Origin: an uncultured Lachnospiraceae bacterium
GTDB taxonomy: Bacteria > Bacillota > Clostridia > Lachnospirales > Lachnospiraceae
Length of the DNA stretch: 32,796 nucleotides
Assembly: GCA_947589455.1 (NCBI GenBank)
Contig: CANQCD010000009.1
Coordinates: 1 to 32,796, forward strand
Direction of reading: 5' to 3'
The notes under the pieces: model-generated
The model's input: the letters and a program-made list of their open reading frames with translations, nothing else
Databases searched by the model: none
What the model was told of the DNA's origin: nothing
Position numbers and translations under genes: made by a program
Shown here: piece by piece, positions 13,888 to 22,532 of the stretch
Layout: each line of letters begins with the position of its first letter
Numbering within the stretch: the first letter of the stretch is position 1

Positions 13888-15455
13888 TATTTCCTTGTCG
13901 TGTCCTTTCTCAGTGTAAAATAAAAGCTGCTTCCCACGCCTTCCGTGCTCTCTGCCCAGACGCTGCCGCCATGGTCTGAGATGATCATCTTGACGATGGT
14001 CAGCCCCAGTCCGCTTCCCTGTATGGCAGAATTTCTGGAGGTATCTGCGCGGAAAGAACGGTCAAAGACATATGGCAGATCCTTTTCAGAGATGCCAATC
14101 CCGTTATCTTCGATCTGAATCTGCACAAATTCTTCTGCTTCGTGCGGCAGGGGCGGTTCGCTCTCATCATTTCGGATTTGGCGGTAAAGGGGCTTTACCG
14201 TCTCCTGCACTTTGGCGTTCTGAATGCGGATAGAAATCCTGCCATCTTTTTTATTTATATATTTTAGCGCATTTCCTATCAGGTTGTGAAGTACTCTTTT
14301 TAATTGTTCTGTGTCAACCAGCACTCTGGTATTTCTATCAAGAGGATTATAATATTTGATCTTTACCTGTTTTAATTCCATATCAAGTGAGAGATTGTCA
14401 ATGCAGTCTGAAAAATATTCATGCAGATTGACAGAGACAAAATTATATGCCAGGGATTTCCGGTTCACTTTGGAAAAGACAGAAAGCTCATCTACCAGAT
14501 ATGTAATGTCGTTTGCCTTGACATAAATAGTCTGAAGATATTTTTTCTTTTTTTCTTCTGTGTCGGCGACTCCGTCCAGCAATCCTTCCGCATAGCCCTT
14601 AATGGCGGTAATAGGCGTTTTTAAGTCGTGGGAGAAGTTGCTGATCAGAAGCTTTGCATATTCTTCTGAACGGACGTGTTCGTTTACTACGTCCTGCAGC
14701 CGGATGCGCATATCCTCTACGCTTTGCGTCAGCTGTCCAATCTCGTCGGAGGATATCGCCTCGATCGGCGTAGACAGATCGCCCGAGCCGATGCGGATGG
14801 CGGCCAGATGCAAAAGCTTGATCGGATAGGCAATGCTGTGGTAGAGCCACATCACCAGGATCAGCCCGGATAACGCTATGATCGCAAGCAGTGCGGCAAA
14901 CAGCTCATGCAGCAGATTGTGCAGGTTGATGCTTAAGGCGGAGAAATCCGTTATGATGACAATCTGTCCTAACGTCTTGTCCGGAAAGTAAAAAGTCATT
15001 TCCCGGACGGCAGTGTTTGTTTCTTTATTAATATAAGTCAGGGTATTTTTTGTGCTGTGGTACTGGGTGGCGACTGGAAATGTCGGGATTTCCTGTACGT
15101 CTTTGGACTCCCCGGAATAGACGGATACGCCGTCTCTATACAGGATAAAAAAAGAATTTTTGCGGCTTAGGTTTTTGGATAATCCCGTCAGAAACTCCCT
15201 GTTGTTAAATAGTTCCGGAGAATCCTCCGCTATCTGGGAAAGCTGCCTGTAATCAGCGGCTGCGACGTCGCTGAGAAGGCTGACAGGGTCTAAAAGGATA
15301 TCCAGGGACTGCAGGCGGTTGATAGAAATGTCATATTTTTTTTCGAGTACATCTAACTGCCTGTCAATGATAAAATTAAGGCTGAACATAGCGACCACGG
15401 CGGGGAAGATCGTCATGGTAACAAAGATGATCAGCAGTTTGCTTCGTATTTTCAT
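13887..15455 (-). CDS. Membrane sensor histidine kinase
   Basis: 522 aa. TM1 at about 6-28 and TM2 at about 184-207 enclose an extracytoplasmic sensor region of about 150 residues. A HAMP linker follows (208-262), then the HisKA dimerisation domain with His276 in NFSHDLKTP and the ATPase domain with N box (LIGNALKYI), G1 (EDNGIGI), F box and G2 (GSGLGLTIV). All catalytic motifs are intact. A short Pro/Glu-rich insertion (about 417-440) separates the N and G1 boxes. GAGGTG precedes the ATG. It lies 12 nt behind the sugar-transferase gene and overlaps the regulator gene by one base. The signal sensed is unknown; envelope or cell-wall state is a reasonable guess. Confidence 0.95.
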   Translation of the reverse strand: MKIRSKLLIIFVTMTIFPAVVAMFSLNFIIDRQLDVLEKKYDISINRLQSLDILLDPVSLLSDVAAADYRQLSQIAEDSPELFNNREFLTGLSKNLSRKNSFFILYRDGVSVYSGESKDVQEIPTFPVATQYHSTKNTLTYINKETNTAVREMTFYFPDKTLGQIVIITDFSALSINLHNLLHELFAALLAIIALSGLILVMWLYHSIAYPIKLLHLAAIRIGSGDLSTPIEAISSDEIGQLTQSVEDMRIRLQDVVNEHVRSEEYAKLLISNFSHDLKTPITAIKGYAEGLLDGVADTEEKKKKYLQTIYVKANDITYLVDELSVFSKVNRKSLAYNFVSVNLHEYFSDCIDNLSLDMELKQVKIKYYNPLDRNTRVLVDTEQLKRVLHNLIGNALKYINKKDGRISIRIQNAKVQETVKPLYRQIRNDESEPPLPHEAEEFVQIQIEDNGIGISEKDLPYVFDRSFRADTSRNSAIQGSGLGLTIVKMIISDHGGSVWAESTEGVGSSFYFTLRKDTTRK

Positions 15456-15467
15456 ATGTCACCTCGT

Positions 15468-16898
15468 TTAATATGCATTTTTGTTCACGTTCTTGCCAAA
15501 AAAGGTGAGGAAAAGAATCTTAAAATCCAGTCCGAGCGTCCAGTTTTCAACATAGTACAGATCGTACTCAATCCGCGTCGTAATGGAAGTATCGCCGCGG
15601 TAGCCGTTGACCTGCGCCCAGCCGGTCATGCCGGGGCGCACCTGATGCTTTATCATGTAGCGGGGGATCTCTTCTTTGAACTGCTCTACAAAGAAGGGAC
15701 GTTCTGGGCGGGGGCCTACCATGCTCATGTCGCCTTTTAAAACGTTAAACAGCTGTGGAAGCTCGTCAATATTTGTCTTGCGCATAAATTTCCCAATCGG
15801 CGTGACGCGGGGATCGTTTTCCACTGTCCACGCTTTTTTTTCTTCGGATTCATCCTGTAAGCGCATCGAACGGAATTTATACATTTGAAATTCCCTGTTG
15901 TGAAGCCCGACCCGCGTCTGCTTGAAAATCAGCGGCCCAGGCGAGGTGATCTTGATGACCGTGGAGATGATCAGCATTGGGATTGCGAAGATGATCAGGG
16001 CAACCAGAGAACCAAAAATATCAACAGAACGTTTTACCGTATTGTTGAATGAGCTGCTCAGCGGGACATGGCGGATATGGATGATCGGAAGCCCGTACAA
16101 GTCTTCTGTATATGGCCGTGTCGGGATAATATGGTTGTAGTCCGGGATAAATTTGGTGTGTACGCCGGATTTTTCGCAGATGCTGACAATCCGTTCCAGC
16201 TTGTAAAATTCATTGATGCTGAGAGTGATGACAATTTCGTCAAATTGGTTGGTGGCAAGCATTTTTTGAAGGGAGCCGGTATTCCCGATCACTTTGATGC
16301 CACGGTATTCCTCTCCCTCTGCATGGTTGTCGTCTAATATGCCGTGCAGCGCATATCCCCATTCTGGATGGACGCGCAGACGGTTGATATACCCTTCCGC
16401 GGTCCGGCTGTAACCGACCAGAAGAATGTGTTTTAAATTCATGCCGGAGCGCCGTATCTTCCGGAGGAAGCGCATAACGCAGAGGCGGAACGCATAGTCG
16501 ATCACCAGATTGATAAAGCCAAAGATTGCCAGGAACAGACGGGCAAAGTTTGGCTGGCGGATCAGGTAGAGGACGGCAACGCAGTAGATCAGGCCGAGTG
16601 CATTTGCCTTGATCAGCCCTTTCAATTCCGCGCGGCGCCCGGATGTCCGCTGCGGGTCGTAGAGACCGAAAATGCGGTATAAAATAAGATAGCATGGTAC
16701 CAGGAAGATCAGCATAGTATAATAATCGGTAACGGGACGGACATATCCGCTTGCCGGTTCGAGCGGCCCGTATTTGATCAGGGGGCTCCAGGTATCATCA
16801 AAACGGAGATTATATGCTAAAACAAAAGAAAATGCTATAATTACAGCATCAATAAATAATTTTAAAAAATTCAACAATTTTTGACGTTCTTTTATCAA
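15468..16898 (-). CDS. Polyprenyl-phosphate sugar-1-phosphate transferase (exopolysaccharide initiation, WcaJ/CpsE-like)
   Basis: 476-aa integral membrane enzyme that starts polysaccharide synthesis by moving a sugar-1-phosphate from a UDP-sugar to undecaprenyl phosphate. N-terminal hydrophobic segments (about 10-120) are followed by a Rossmann-like CoA_binding_3 region (about 145-260, with [13 protein letters not shown]) and the C-terminal bacterial sugar transferase domain (from KRSVDIFGS at about 290), with the conserved [28 protein letters not shown] and [12 protein letters not shown]. The start codon is TTG, supported by GAGGTG 5 nt upstream. It is the first gene of an operon with the kinase and regulator; no other polysaccharide genes adjoin it, which is unusual. 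Confidence 0.92.
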   Translation of the reverse strand: MIKERQKLLNFLKLFIDAVIIAFSFVLAYNLRFDDTWSPLIKYGPLEPASGYVRPVTDYYTMLIFLVPCYLILYRIFGLYDPQRTSGRRAELKGLIKANALGLIYCVAVLYLIRQPNFARLFLAIFGFINLVIDYAFRLCVMRFLRKIRRSGMNLKHILLVGYSRTAEGYINRLRVHPEWGYALHGILDDNHAEGEEYRGIKVIGNTGSLQKMLATNQFDEIVITLSINEFYKLERIVSICEKSGVHTKFIPDYNHIIPTRPYTEDLYGLPIIHIRHVPLSSSFNNTVKRSVDIFGSLVALIIFAIPMLIISTVIKITSPGPLIFKQTRVGLHNREFQMYKFRSMRLQDESEEKKAWTVENDPRVTPIGKFMRKTNIDELPQLFNVLKGDMSMVGPRPERPFFVEQFKEEIPRYMIKHQVRPGMTGWAQVNGYRGDTSITTRIEYDLYYVENWTLGLDFKILFLTFFGKNVNKNAY

Positions 16899-16942
16899 TT
16901 TATCACCTCATTCATCCGAAAATCCGACCATAATCGACTATA

Positions 16943-16971
16943 ATTATAGCCGTTCCGGACAAGAATAGCAA
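16943..16971 (-). promoter_or_regulatory. Promoter of the sugar-transferase / two-component operon
   Basis: On the minus strand TTGCTA (16966-16971), 17-nt spacer, TATAAT (16943-16948). The leader to the TTG start is about 38 nt. Confidence 0.65.
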
Positions 16972-17000
16972 CCAAAATTCACATGATTTACACAAATCGC

Positions 17001-17009
17001 TGTTATACT
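17001..17009 (+). promoter_or_regulatory. Possible extended -10 for the HtrA-like gene
   Basis: TGTTATACT fits a TGnTATACT extended -10 element. No good -35 is visible. It would give a leader of about 115 nt. Confidence 0.35.
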
Positions 17010-17129
17010 TTCAACTGACATGGAAAAGCGCCAGTTATGATGCTTTTACCGTGCCAGTATCATATTATTACTCAAAAAGGGAAAAAACATAAATAGCAGG
17101 ATAAAAATGTTTGTTAGGAGGGTTTTACA

Positions 17130-19574
17130 ATGGAAGAAAATAACCAGGAAACAAATAACAATCAGATGGCAAGCGAAGGACAGTCAGTGAATGGAAGCCA
17201 GATGGTAAACGAAGGGCAGCCAGTGAATGGAAGCCAGCAGGCAGATGAAGGGCAGCCAGTGAATGGAAGCCAGATGGCAAGCGAAGGGCAGCCAGTGAAC
17301 GGAAGCCAGATGGTAAACGAAGGACAGTCAGTGAACGGAAGCCAGATGGTAAACGAAGGACAGTCGGTGAACGGAAGCCAGCAGGCAAGCGAAGGGCAGA
17401 CAGTGAACGGAAGCCAGATGGTAAACGAAGGGCAGCCAGTGAACGGAAGCCAGCAGGCAAACGAAGGGCAGACGGTGAACGGAAGCCAACAGGCAAGCGA
17501 AGGGCAGACAGTGAACGGAAGCCAGCAGGTAAACGAAGGACAGTTAGTGAATGGAAGCCAGATGGCAAGCGAGAGTCAGGCGGCGAATAGCAGTTGGGAG
17601 GCAAAGCAAACAGAATATACCGGTGAATACGGAAATGCTGTTGCCGGTGAGTACAGGCATCCGGATTCTTCCGTGTACAGCTATTCCTATAAAAATGGAA
17701 ATGGAGAGAGTACCCATTCGGGAGACTATTACGCAGACAGGGATTCTGCCGGTCAGGGCGACGCTGAAATGAGAGGCGCATATTACGGCGCACCGGGAAG
17801 CAGCAATGAAAGCGGCTATCAAAATAGCGGCAGTTCGGGAAACAGTAGCGGAAGCGGCTATCAAAATAGCGGCAGTTCGGGAAATAGTAGCGGAAGCGGT
17901 TATCAAAACAGCGGCAGTTCGGGGAATTATAGCGGAAGCGGCTATCAGAATGGCGGCGGTCTGGGAAACGGTTATCAGAACGGCGGCAGTTCGGGAAACT
18001 ACGGCGGGTATCACGCAGGCTACACATCAGACAATGCCAATAGCGGGAAGATGAAAAAGCAGAAAAAGGAAAACAGCGCATGGAACCGCTGGGGCAAAAA
18101 AGCGGTTGCCTGTGCAGTCTGTTCTTTTGCATTTGGTCTTTTGGGGGCATTTGCATTCCATACTGCAGATGGTCTGGTTAATCGGGAAAAGGCAGAGATC
18201 CAGACGCAGGAAAACGATACTGTGCTGCAAGACGACAGTGCAGCGGATGTTACGGCGTCGCCGGATTCTGTGGACAGCGCAGGGAACAGCTCTGATATCA
18301 CAGCGATCGCAGAGCAGTGTATGCCAGCCGTTGTAGCGATTACCAGCACGACCGAGGGAACGGACTACTATGATTTATTTGGGAGATATTATCAGGGAGA
18401 AGATACGGACAGCAGCGGGACAGGTTTTGTTGTCGGCCAGAACGAGAAGGAGCTTCTGATCGCAACGAATAATCATGTGATTTCCGGGGCAAAGACGATT
18501 TCCGTACAGTTTATTGACGGCGAAATCTATGAGGCGGCAGAGAAAGGCTCTGATACGGCGAACGATCTTGCCGTAGTTGCTGTGGATGTGTCAAAAGTAA
18601 AAAAAGCGACAATGGAGAAGATAAAGATTGCCGACATGGGCAATTCCGACAAGGCAAAAGTAGGCGAGCGCGTGATTGCCATCGGCAATGCGCTGGGCTA
18701 TGGGCAGTCTGTCACAGTAGGTTATATCAGCGCAAAGGATCGGGAGATCACAGAGTCATCGCAGGACGGAAGTACACAGAATACGATCAAGGCAATCCAG
18801 ACAGACGCCGCGATCAATCCGGGCAACAGCGGCGGCGCACTGATCAACATGCAGGGGCAGGTGATAGGGATTAACTCTGCCAAAATAGCAGATTCTGCGG
18901 TAGAAGGGGTAGGATATGCCATCCCAATCTCTGTGGCAACGCCAATCATTGACGAGCTGATGAACCGTGAGATATTAAAGGATTCAGAGAAGGGTTATCT
19001 GGGAATCAGCGGCAGTACCGTTTCACAGGAGGCGTCTGCGTATAATCTGCCATACGGCGTATATGTCAAGGAAGTTTCTAAGGGCGGCGCGGCAGACAAA
19101 GCAGGCATCAAGGTAAACGATGTCATTACTGCGGTAAATAAAATGGAAGTCACTACGATAGAGAGCCTGCAGGAAAAAGTAAACAGTTACCGGAAGGGCA
19201 CGGAGGTTGAAATAACACTAAAGAGGAGCACAGACGGCGTATACAAGGAACAGAAAGTAAAAGTAACGCTGCAGGGCAGCAGTTCTTTGGATGGATTGTC
19301 CGAGGGCACTGTGCCGGGCAACGGTGAAAATGGAAACGGGGATAACGGAAACAATGGAAACGGCGGAAACGGAGATAACGGAAGCAATGGAAACGGCGGG
19401 AACAACGGCGGGAACGGAAGCAACGGAAACGGTGGAGACAACGGCGGAAACGGAAGCAACGGAAACGGCGGAAACAACGGCGGGAACGGAAGCAATGGAA
19501 ACGGAAGTGATGGAAACAACAACCCAGGAGAGGGATATGACGATTTCTGGGGAGACTTTTTCGGATTTAACTAA
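17130..19574 (+). CDS. HtrA/DegP-like membrane-anchored serine protease with PDZ domain and repeat tails
   Basis: 814 aa; the catalytic core is normal, the tails are not. Residues about 10-150 are twelve 12-residue repeats of the VNGSQMVNEGQP type; about 228-292 are Gly/Ser/Asn/Tyr repeats (GYQNSGSSGN). A hydrophobic helix at about 325-345 predicts a long cytoplasmic tail and an external protease. The trypsin-like domain has His449 (NNHVISG), Asp479 (NDLAVV) and Ser567 (GNSGGAL). A PDZ domain follows (about 621-715, YLGISG...), then a Gly/Asn-rich tail (about 730-800). HtrA enzymes degrade damaged exported proteins. AGGAGGG precedes the ATG. The gene overlaps the next by 38 nt. Confidence 0.93.
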   Translation: MEENNQETNNNQMASEGQSVNGSQMVNEGQPVNGSQQADEGQPVNGSQMASEGQPVNGSQMVNEGQSVNGSQMVNEGQSVNGSQQASEGQTVNGSQMVNEGQPVNGSQQANEGQTVNGSQQASEGQTVNGSQQVNEGQLVNGSQMASESQAANSSWEAKQTEYTGEYGNAVAGEYRHPDSSVYSYSYKNGNGESTHSGDYYADRDSAGQGDAEMRGAYYGAPGSSNESGYQNSGSSGNSSGSGYQNSGSSGNSSGSGYQNSGSSGNYSGSGYQNGGGLGNGYQNGGSSGNYGGYHAGYTSDNANSGKMKKQKKENSAWNRWGKKAVACAVCSFAFGLLGAFAFHTADGLVNREKAEIQTQENDTVLQDDSAADVTASPDSVDSAGNSSDITAIAEQCMPAVVAITSTTEGTDYYDLFGRYYQGEDTDSSGTGFVVGQNEKELLIATNNHVISGAKTISVQFIDGEIYEAAEKGSDTANDLAVVAVDVSKVKKATMEKIKIADMGNSDKAKVGERVIAIGNALGYGQSVTVGYISAKDREITESSQDGSTQNTIKAIQTDAAINPGNSGGALINMQGQVIGINSAKIADSAVEGVGYAIPISVATPIIDELMNREILKDSEKGYLGISGSTVSQEASAYNLPYGVYVKEVSKGGAADKAGIKVNDVITAVNKMEVTTIESLQEKVNSYRKGTEVEITLKRSTDGVYKEQKVKVTLQGSSSLDGLSEGTVPGNGENGNGDNGNNGNGGNGDNGSNGNGGNNGGNGSNGNGGDNGGNGSNGNGGNNGGNGSNGNGSDGNNNPGEGYDDFWGDFFGFN
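17160..17580 (+). repeat. Coding repeat, HtrA N-terminus (36 bp x about 12)
   Basis: Twelve-codon units VNGSQ(M/Q)(V/A)(N/S)EGQ(P/S/T). DNA identity between units is high, with differences shuffled between copies, which points to exchange between units rather than simple drift. Confidence 0.9.
17810..18010 (+). repeat. Coding repeat, HtrA Gly/Ser/Asn/Tyr region (42 bp units)
   Basis: Three near-identical units of GSGYQNSGSSGNSS, followed by shortened variants (YQNGGGLGNG, YQNGGSSGNY). Confidence 0.85.
19318..19525 (+). repeat. Coding repeat, HtrA C-terminal Gly/Asn tail
   Basis: Repeats built from GGAAACGG and AACGGCGG blocks encode NGGNNGGNGSNG. The +1 frame stays open through the block (reading ETMETAET-like sequence), which is why the ORF track extends the next gene too far upstream. 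Confidence 0.85.
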
Positions 19575-21489
19575 AAAAGAGCCCGACGGAAAAAGAGCCC
19601 AGAGTAAAGAGCCGGATAAAAAGTCGGATGAACAAAAGCAGGGAGGATGGTGGCAAGTCAGCCGCCATCCTCTTTTTCAGGCAGTTCTTTTTGTGCTATT
19701 TAATATTTTGGAGTTTCTGGTCCTGGAGTTATTTTTTAATGTATTTGCATTTCAATATGAATGGCAGATATTCTGCAAAAATCTGGCGATCCTGATGGGG
19801 GTCAACCTGATCTTGACCGGTCTGTTCCACGGAATCCGCCATGCGTTTATCCTGTCTTCTGTCCTTTGCCTTGTGATTGGGATCGCAAATTATTTTTTGA
19901 TTTCATTCCGGGGTTATGGAATCGTCTATATGGATTTTTATGCAGTGGGAACGGCGGCAGAAGTGGCGGGCGGATATGATTACCGGGTGACGGCAGAGCT
20001 TGCCGGGGACGTCATTACCGGAGCCGCGCTTGTGGTACTTAGCTTTTGTCTGCCGCGCAGACGGCATCCTTACCGAAGTCTGAAATATAGCCTGATCTCG
20101 CTGGGCGGTATTTTGGCCAGCGCGCTGTTCTTTTTCTGGACAGTTTTTGACACCGTATTTTATAAGGACGTCAGCAGCCTGTCCTGGGATCACAGTATCG
20201 GCATGGAGCAGTATGGCTATGTCCTGTATTTTATGGCAAATGCGGGCAAAGCGCAGGTAAAACCGCCATATGGTTATTCAGCGGAGTGGGCAGACCGCAT
20301 TTTGTCCCGTTATGAGGAGAAAGGGGCAAGCAAAGCTATGGGAAATGCTTTGGGAAAGAATGGGAAAACCCCTGACATTATCATGATCATGAATGAATCT
20401 TTTGCAGATTTGTCGGTGCTCGGGCATTTTTCTACCAATAAAGAGGTGCTTCCGTTTTACCACAGTCTGAATCAGAATGTGATCAAAGGCTATGCAAAAT
20501 CTTCCGTCTATGGGGGATATACGGCGAACTCGGAATTTGAGTTTCTTACCGGGGCGACAAAGGCGTTTTTGCCGGGCAATCCGTATTTGCAATACATAGA
20601 AGACGATCTTCCCAACCTGATCACTACGATCAAGGCGCAGGGAAATTACAAGACGGCGATCGCAATGCATCCGTATAAGCCTTCGGGCTATAACCGGATC
20701 AGCGTCTATCCGCTGATGGGTTTTGATACGTTCCTGTCCGAAAAAGATTTCTCAAAGAAAAATCTGGTGCGGGATTTTGTCGGGGACAGCGCAGATTATC
20801 AGAAGATTATAGAGGAGTATGAGAAAAAGGAGCCGGACAGTTCCCTTTGCCTGTTTAATGTGACAATGCAGAACCACAATCCGTATGATGATACAGACTA
20901 TCATTTTGCAGAACCGGTTCATATAACGGATGTTTCCTCCTCCCATTCCGTCAACCAGTACCTGTCGCTGATGAAAATGTCTGACAATGCGTTAAAAGAG
21001 TTGATCGGATATTTTAAAAAGCAGACAGATCCGGTGATCATCTTGCTGTTTGGGGATCATCAGCCCCATCTTCCGGATGAATTTTATACGGAAGTGGTGG
21101 GGACGGCGCCAAAACTGTTTACTTCAAAACAGGTAATGGCGAAACATACTGTGCCGTTTATGATCTGGGCGAACTATGATATAGAAGAGAAACAGGTAGA
21201 AAATACGTCGCTTAACTACCTTTCTCTGTATTTGTTGCAGGCAGCAGGTTTGGAACTGTCTGATTACGACCGGTTTCTTCTGGATCTGCAGAAAAAAATC
21301 CCGTCCATCAGCCAGAATGGCTATTATGATGAAAACGGGACTCTTCATTGTTTTGAGGGGGATGACGGCGAGTATGAAACCCTCCTGAAAGAATATGAGG
21401 TCGTACAATATAATTATCTATTTGGCGGCAAAGAACGCCTTGACAAACACTATGCCATGTCAGCAGAAAATCAAGCGCGAACGAAGTGA
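19537..21489 (+). CDS. LTA-synthase-family sulfatase-fold phosphoglycerol transferase
   Basis: Membrane enzyme with an extracellular catalytic domain, of the LtaS / OpgB-like alkaline-phosphatase superfamily, which polymerises or transfers phosphoglycerol on lipoteichoic acid or glycans. I place the start at 19537 (AGGAGAGGGAT before ATG) rather than 19291; this gives 650 aa and overlaps the HtrA gene by 38 nt. After a polar N-terminus come about five hydrophobic segments (about 45-210), then the catalytic domain with Glu287 (NESFAD), candidate nucleophile Thr329 (GGYTANSEFEF), and Asp507-His508 (GDHQP) for metal binding. It forms an operon with the HtrA-like gene. Whether it makes LTA or modifies another glycan cannot be told. 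Confidence 0.88.
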   Translation: MTISGETFSDLTKKEPDGKRAQSKEPDKKSDEQKQGGWWQVSRHPLFQAVLFVLFNILEFLVLELFFNVFAFQYEWQIFCKNLAILMGVNLILTGLFHGIRHAFILSSVLCLVIGIANYFLISFRGYGIVYMDFYAVGTAAEVAGGYDYRVTAELAGDVITGAALVVLSFCLPRRRHPYRSLKYSLISLGGILASALFFFWTVFDTVFYKDVSSLSWDHSIGMEQYGYVLYFMANAGKAQVKPPYGYSAEWADRILSRYEEKGASKAMGNALGKNGKTPDIIMIMNESFADLSVLGHFSTNKEVLPFYHSLNQNVIKGYAKSSVYGGYTANSEFEFLTGATKAFLPGNPYLQYIEDDLPNLITTIKAQGNYKTAIAMHPYKPSGYNRISVYPLMGFDTFLSEKDFSKKNLVRDFVGDSADYQKIIEEYEKKEPDSSLCLFNVTMQNHNPYDDTDYHFAEPVHITDVSSSHSVNQYLSLMKMSDNALKELIGYFKKQTDPVIILLFGDHQPHLPDEFYTEVVGTAPKLFTSKQVMAKHTVPFMIWANYDIEEKQVENTSLNYLSLYLLQAAGLELSDYDRFLLDLQKKIPSISQNGYYDENGTLHCFEGDDGEYETLLKEYEVVQYNYLFGGKERLDKHYAMSAENQARTK

Positions 21490-21514
21490 GCATTTGATTT
21501 TACCTGACATGGCA
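21453..21514. repeat. Inverted repeat across the stop codon of the LTA-synthase-like gene
   Basis: TGCCATGTCA and TGACATGGCA are perfect 10-bp arms; inside them, after a 2-nt mismatch, AAAATCAA pairs with TTGATTTT. The loop of about 20 nt contains GAACGAAGTGAGC and the TGA stop. No T tract follows, so it is either an RNA 3'-end stabiliser or a small mobile-type palindrome rather than a classic terminator. Confidence 0.6.
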
Positions 21515-21552
21515 GTGACAGAATCAAGCAGTGCGCCAGCACGCCGCCTCTT

Positions 21553-22269
21553 TTATAAATCTTCAAATACTTCGCCCAGCCCTGCCTGGATCAACAGGTC
21601 GGCATTGCTGTCATAAGGGGTCGGCGATTTATTGATCAGCGCCAGATGGTTTCCCTGATAGTACTGCAGCATACCGGCGGCAGGATAGACGGACAGAGAA
21701 GTTCCGCCGACGATCATCAGGTCTGCATGGGAGATGGCGCTGATTGCGCCGCTGATCACCGTCTCGTCAAGCCCTTCCTCATAGAGGACAACATCCGGTT
21801 TGATAATGCCGCCGCAGTGGCACTGCGGCACTCCGGTGCTGTTTATGATTTCTTCAACCGGATAAAAAGTATGACAGCGGGTACAGTAATTCCGGTGGAT
21901 AGATCCGTGGAGCTCAAATACTTTCTTGCTACCCGCCTTCTGATGCAGGCCGTCAATATTCTGTGTGACGATTCCTTCCAGTTTCCCCTCTTCTTCCCAT
22001 TGGGCAAGCTTTTTGTGGGTAATATTTGGAAGGGCGTCCAAATAGATCATCTTGTCCCGGTAAAAGTCAAAAAATTCCTCTGTCTTTCTTTGAAAAAAAG
22101 TATGGCTTAATATGGTTTCCGGGGGATAGTCATATTTCTGGTGGTATAACCCGTCTACACTGCGAAAGTCCGGGATGCCGCTCTCTGTGCTGACTCCGGC
22201 GCCGCCAAAAAATACGATATGACGGCTGTTTTCTATCAGTTCTTTTAGCTGTCTGACTTTTTCTGGCAT
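21553..22269 (-). CDS. cobB: NAD-dependent protein deacylase, sirtuin class
   Basis: 238-aa canonical bacterial sirtuin removing acyl groups from lysines with NAD+ as cosubstrate. All motifs are present: GGAGVSTESGIPDFR (about 22-36), TQNIDGLH (102-109), catalytic His121 in ELHGS, and zinc ligands Cys129, Cys132, Cys150, Cys152. GGTSLSVYPAAG near residue 193 closes the NAD site. The presence of Y and R near residues 58-75 (FFDFYRDKM) does not give the exact YxxR desuccinylase pattern, so acyl preference is open. It is convergent with the LTA-synthase-like gene and divergent from cas9. Compare the inactive-looking homologue at 6462-7208. Confidence 0.95.
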   Translation of the reverse strand: MPEKVRQLKELIENSRHIVFFGGAGVSTESGIPDFRSVDGLYHQKYDYPPETILSHTFFQRKTEEFFDFYRDKMIYLDALPNITHKKLAQWEEEGKLEGIVTQNIDGLHQKAGSKKVFELHGSIHRNYCTRCHTFYPVEEIINSTGVPQCHCGGIIKPDVVLYEEGLDETVISGAISAISHADLMIVGGTSLSVYPAAGMLQYYQGNHLALINKSPTPYDSNADLLIQAGLGEVFEDL

Positions 22270-22532
22270 ATGATATCACAACCTTTCTGGATGATAGAAG
22301 TTATTTGTCTGGCTAAGGCCGGAACGCCGGCTCGCCATTGTCTGGCAACAGTATAGCGCAAAGAAACGGGCGGCGCAAGCGGAAGCGAGGGGAGGATGCG
22401 AAAAAGTGGGGGAAGGTTGGATTTAAGTCATTAAAAAACTTTTATTGTGCGGATACATCTGCTATAATAAGGGAAAATACATAGTATTTTAATTTTTTAA
22501 CCATCTAATCAAACATTACATAGGAGAGAACA
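22270..22532. promoter_or_regulatory. Divergent intergenic region of the sirtuin and cas9 genes, with cas9 promoter
   Basis: TGCTATAAT at 22460-22468 is an extended -10 element for the cas operon, with only a weak -35 (TTTATT region) and a leader of about 58 nt. I searched this region on both strands for a CRISPR anti-repeat, the usual tracrRNA position in many type II-A loci, and found none. Confidence 0.6.

Noticed and set aside
17125-18156. 343-aa minus-strand ORF with Arg/Phe/Ser repeats
   Set aside because: Antisense shadow of the HtrA coding repeats; no RBS, composition follows the plus-strand repeat.
19291-19536. Start of the LTA-synthase-like gene at 19291
   Set aside because: The extension is the +1 frame of the HtrA Gly/Asn repeat; the ATG at 19537 has AGGAG upstream.
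22270-22532. tracrRNA gene upstream of cas9
   Set aside because: No sequence complementary to the repeat by more than a few bases was seen on either strand.
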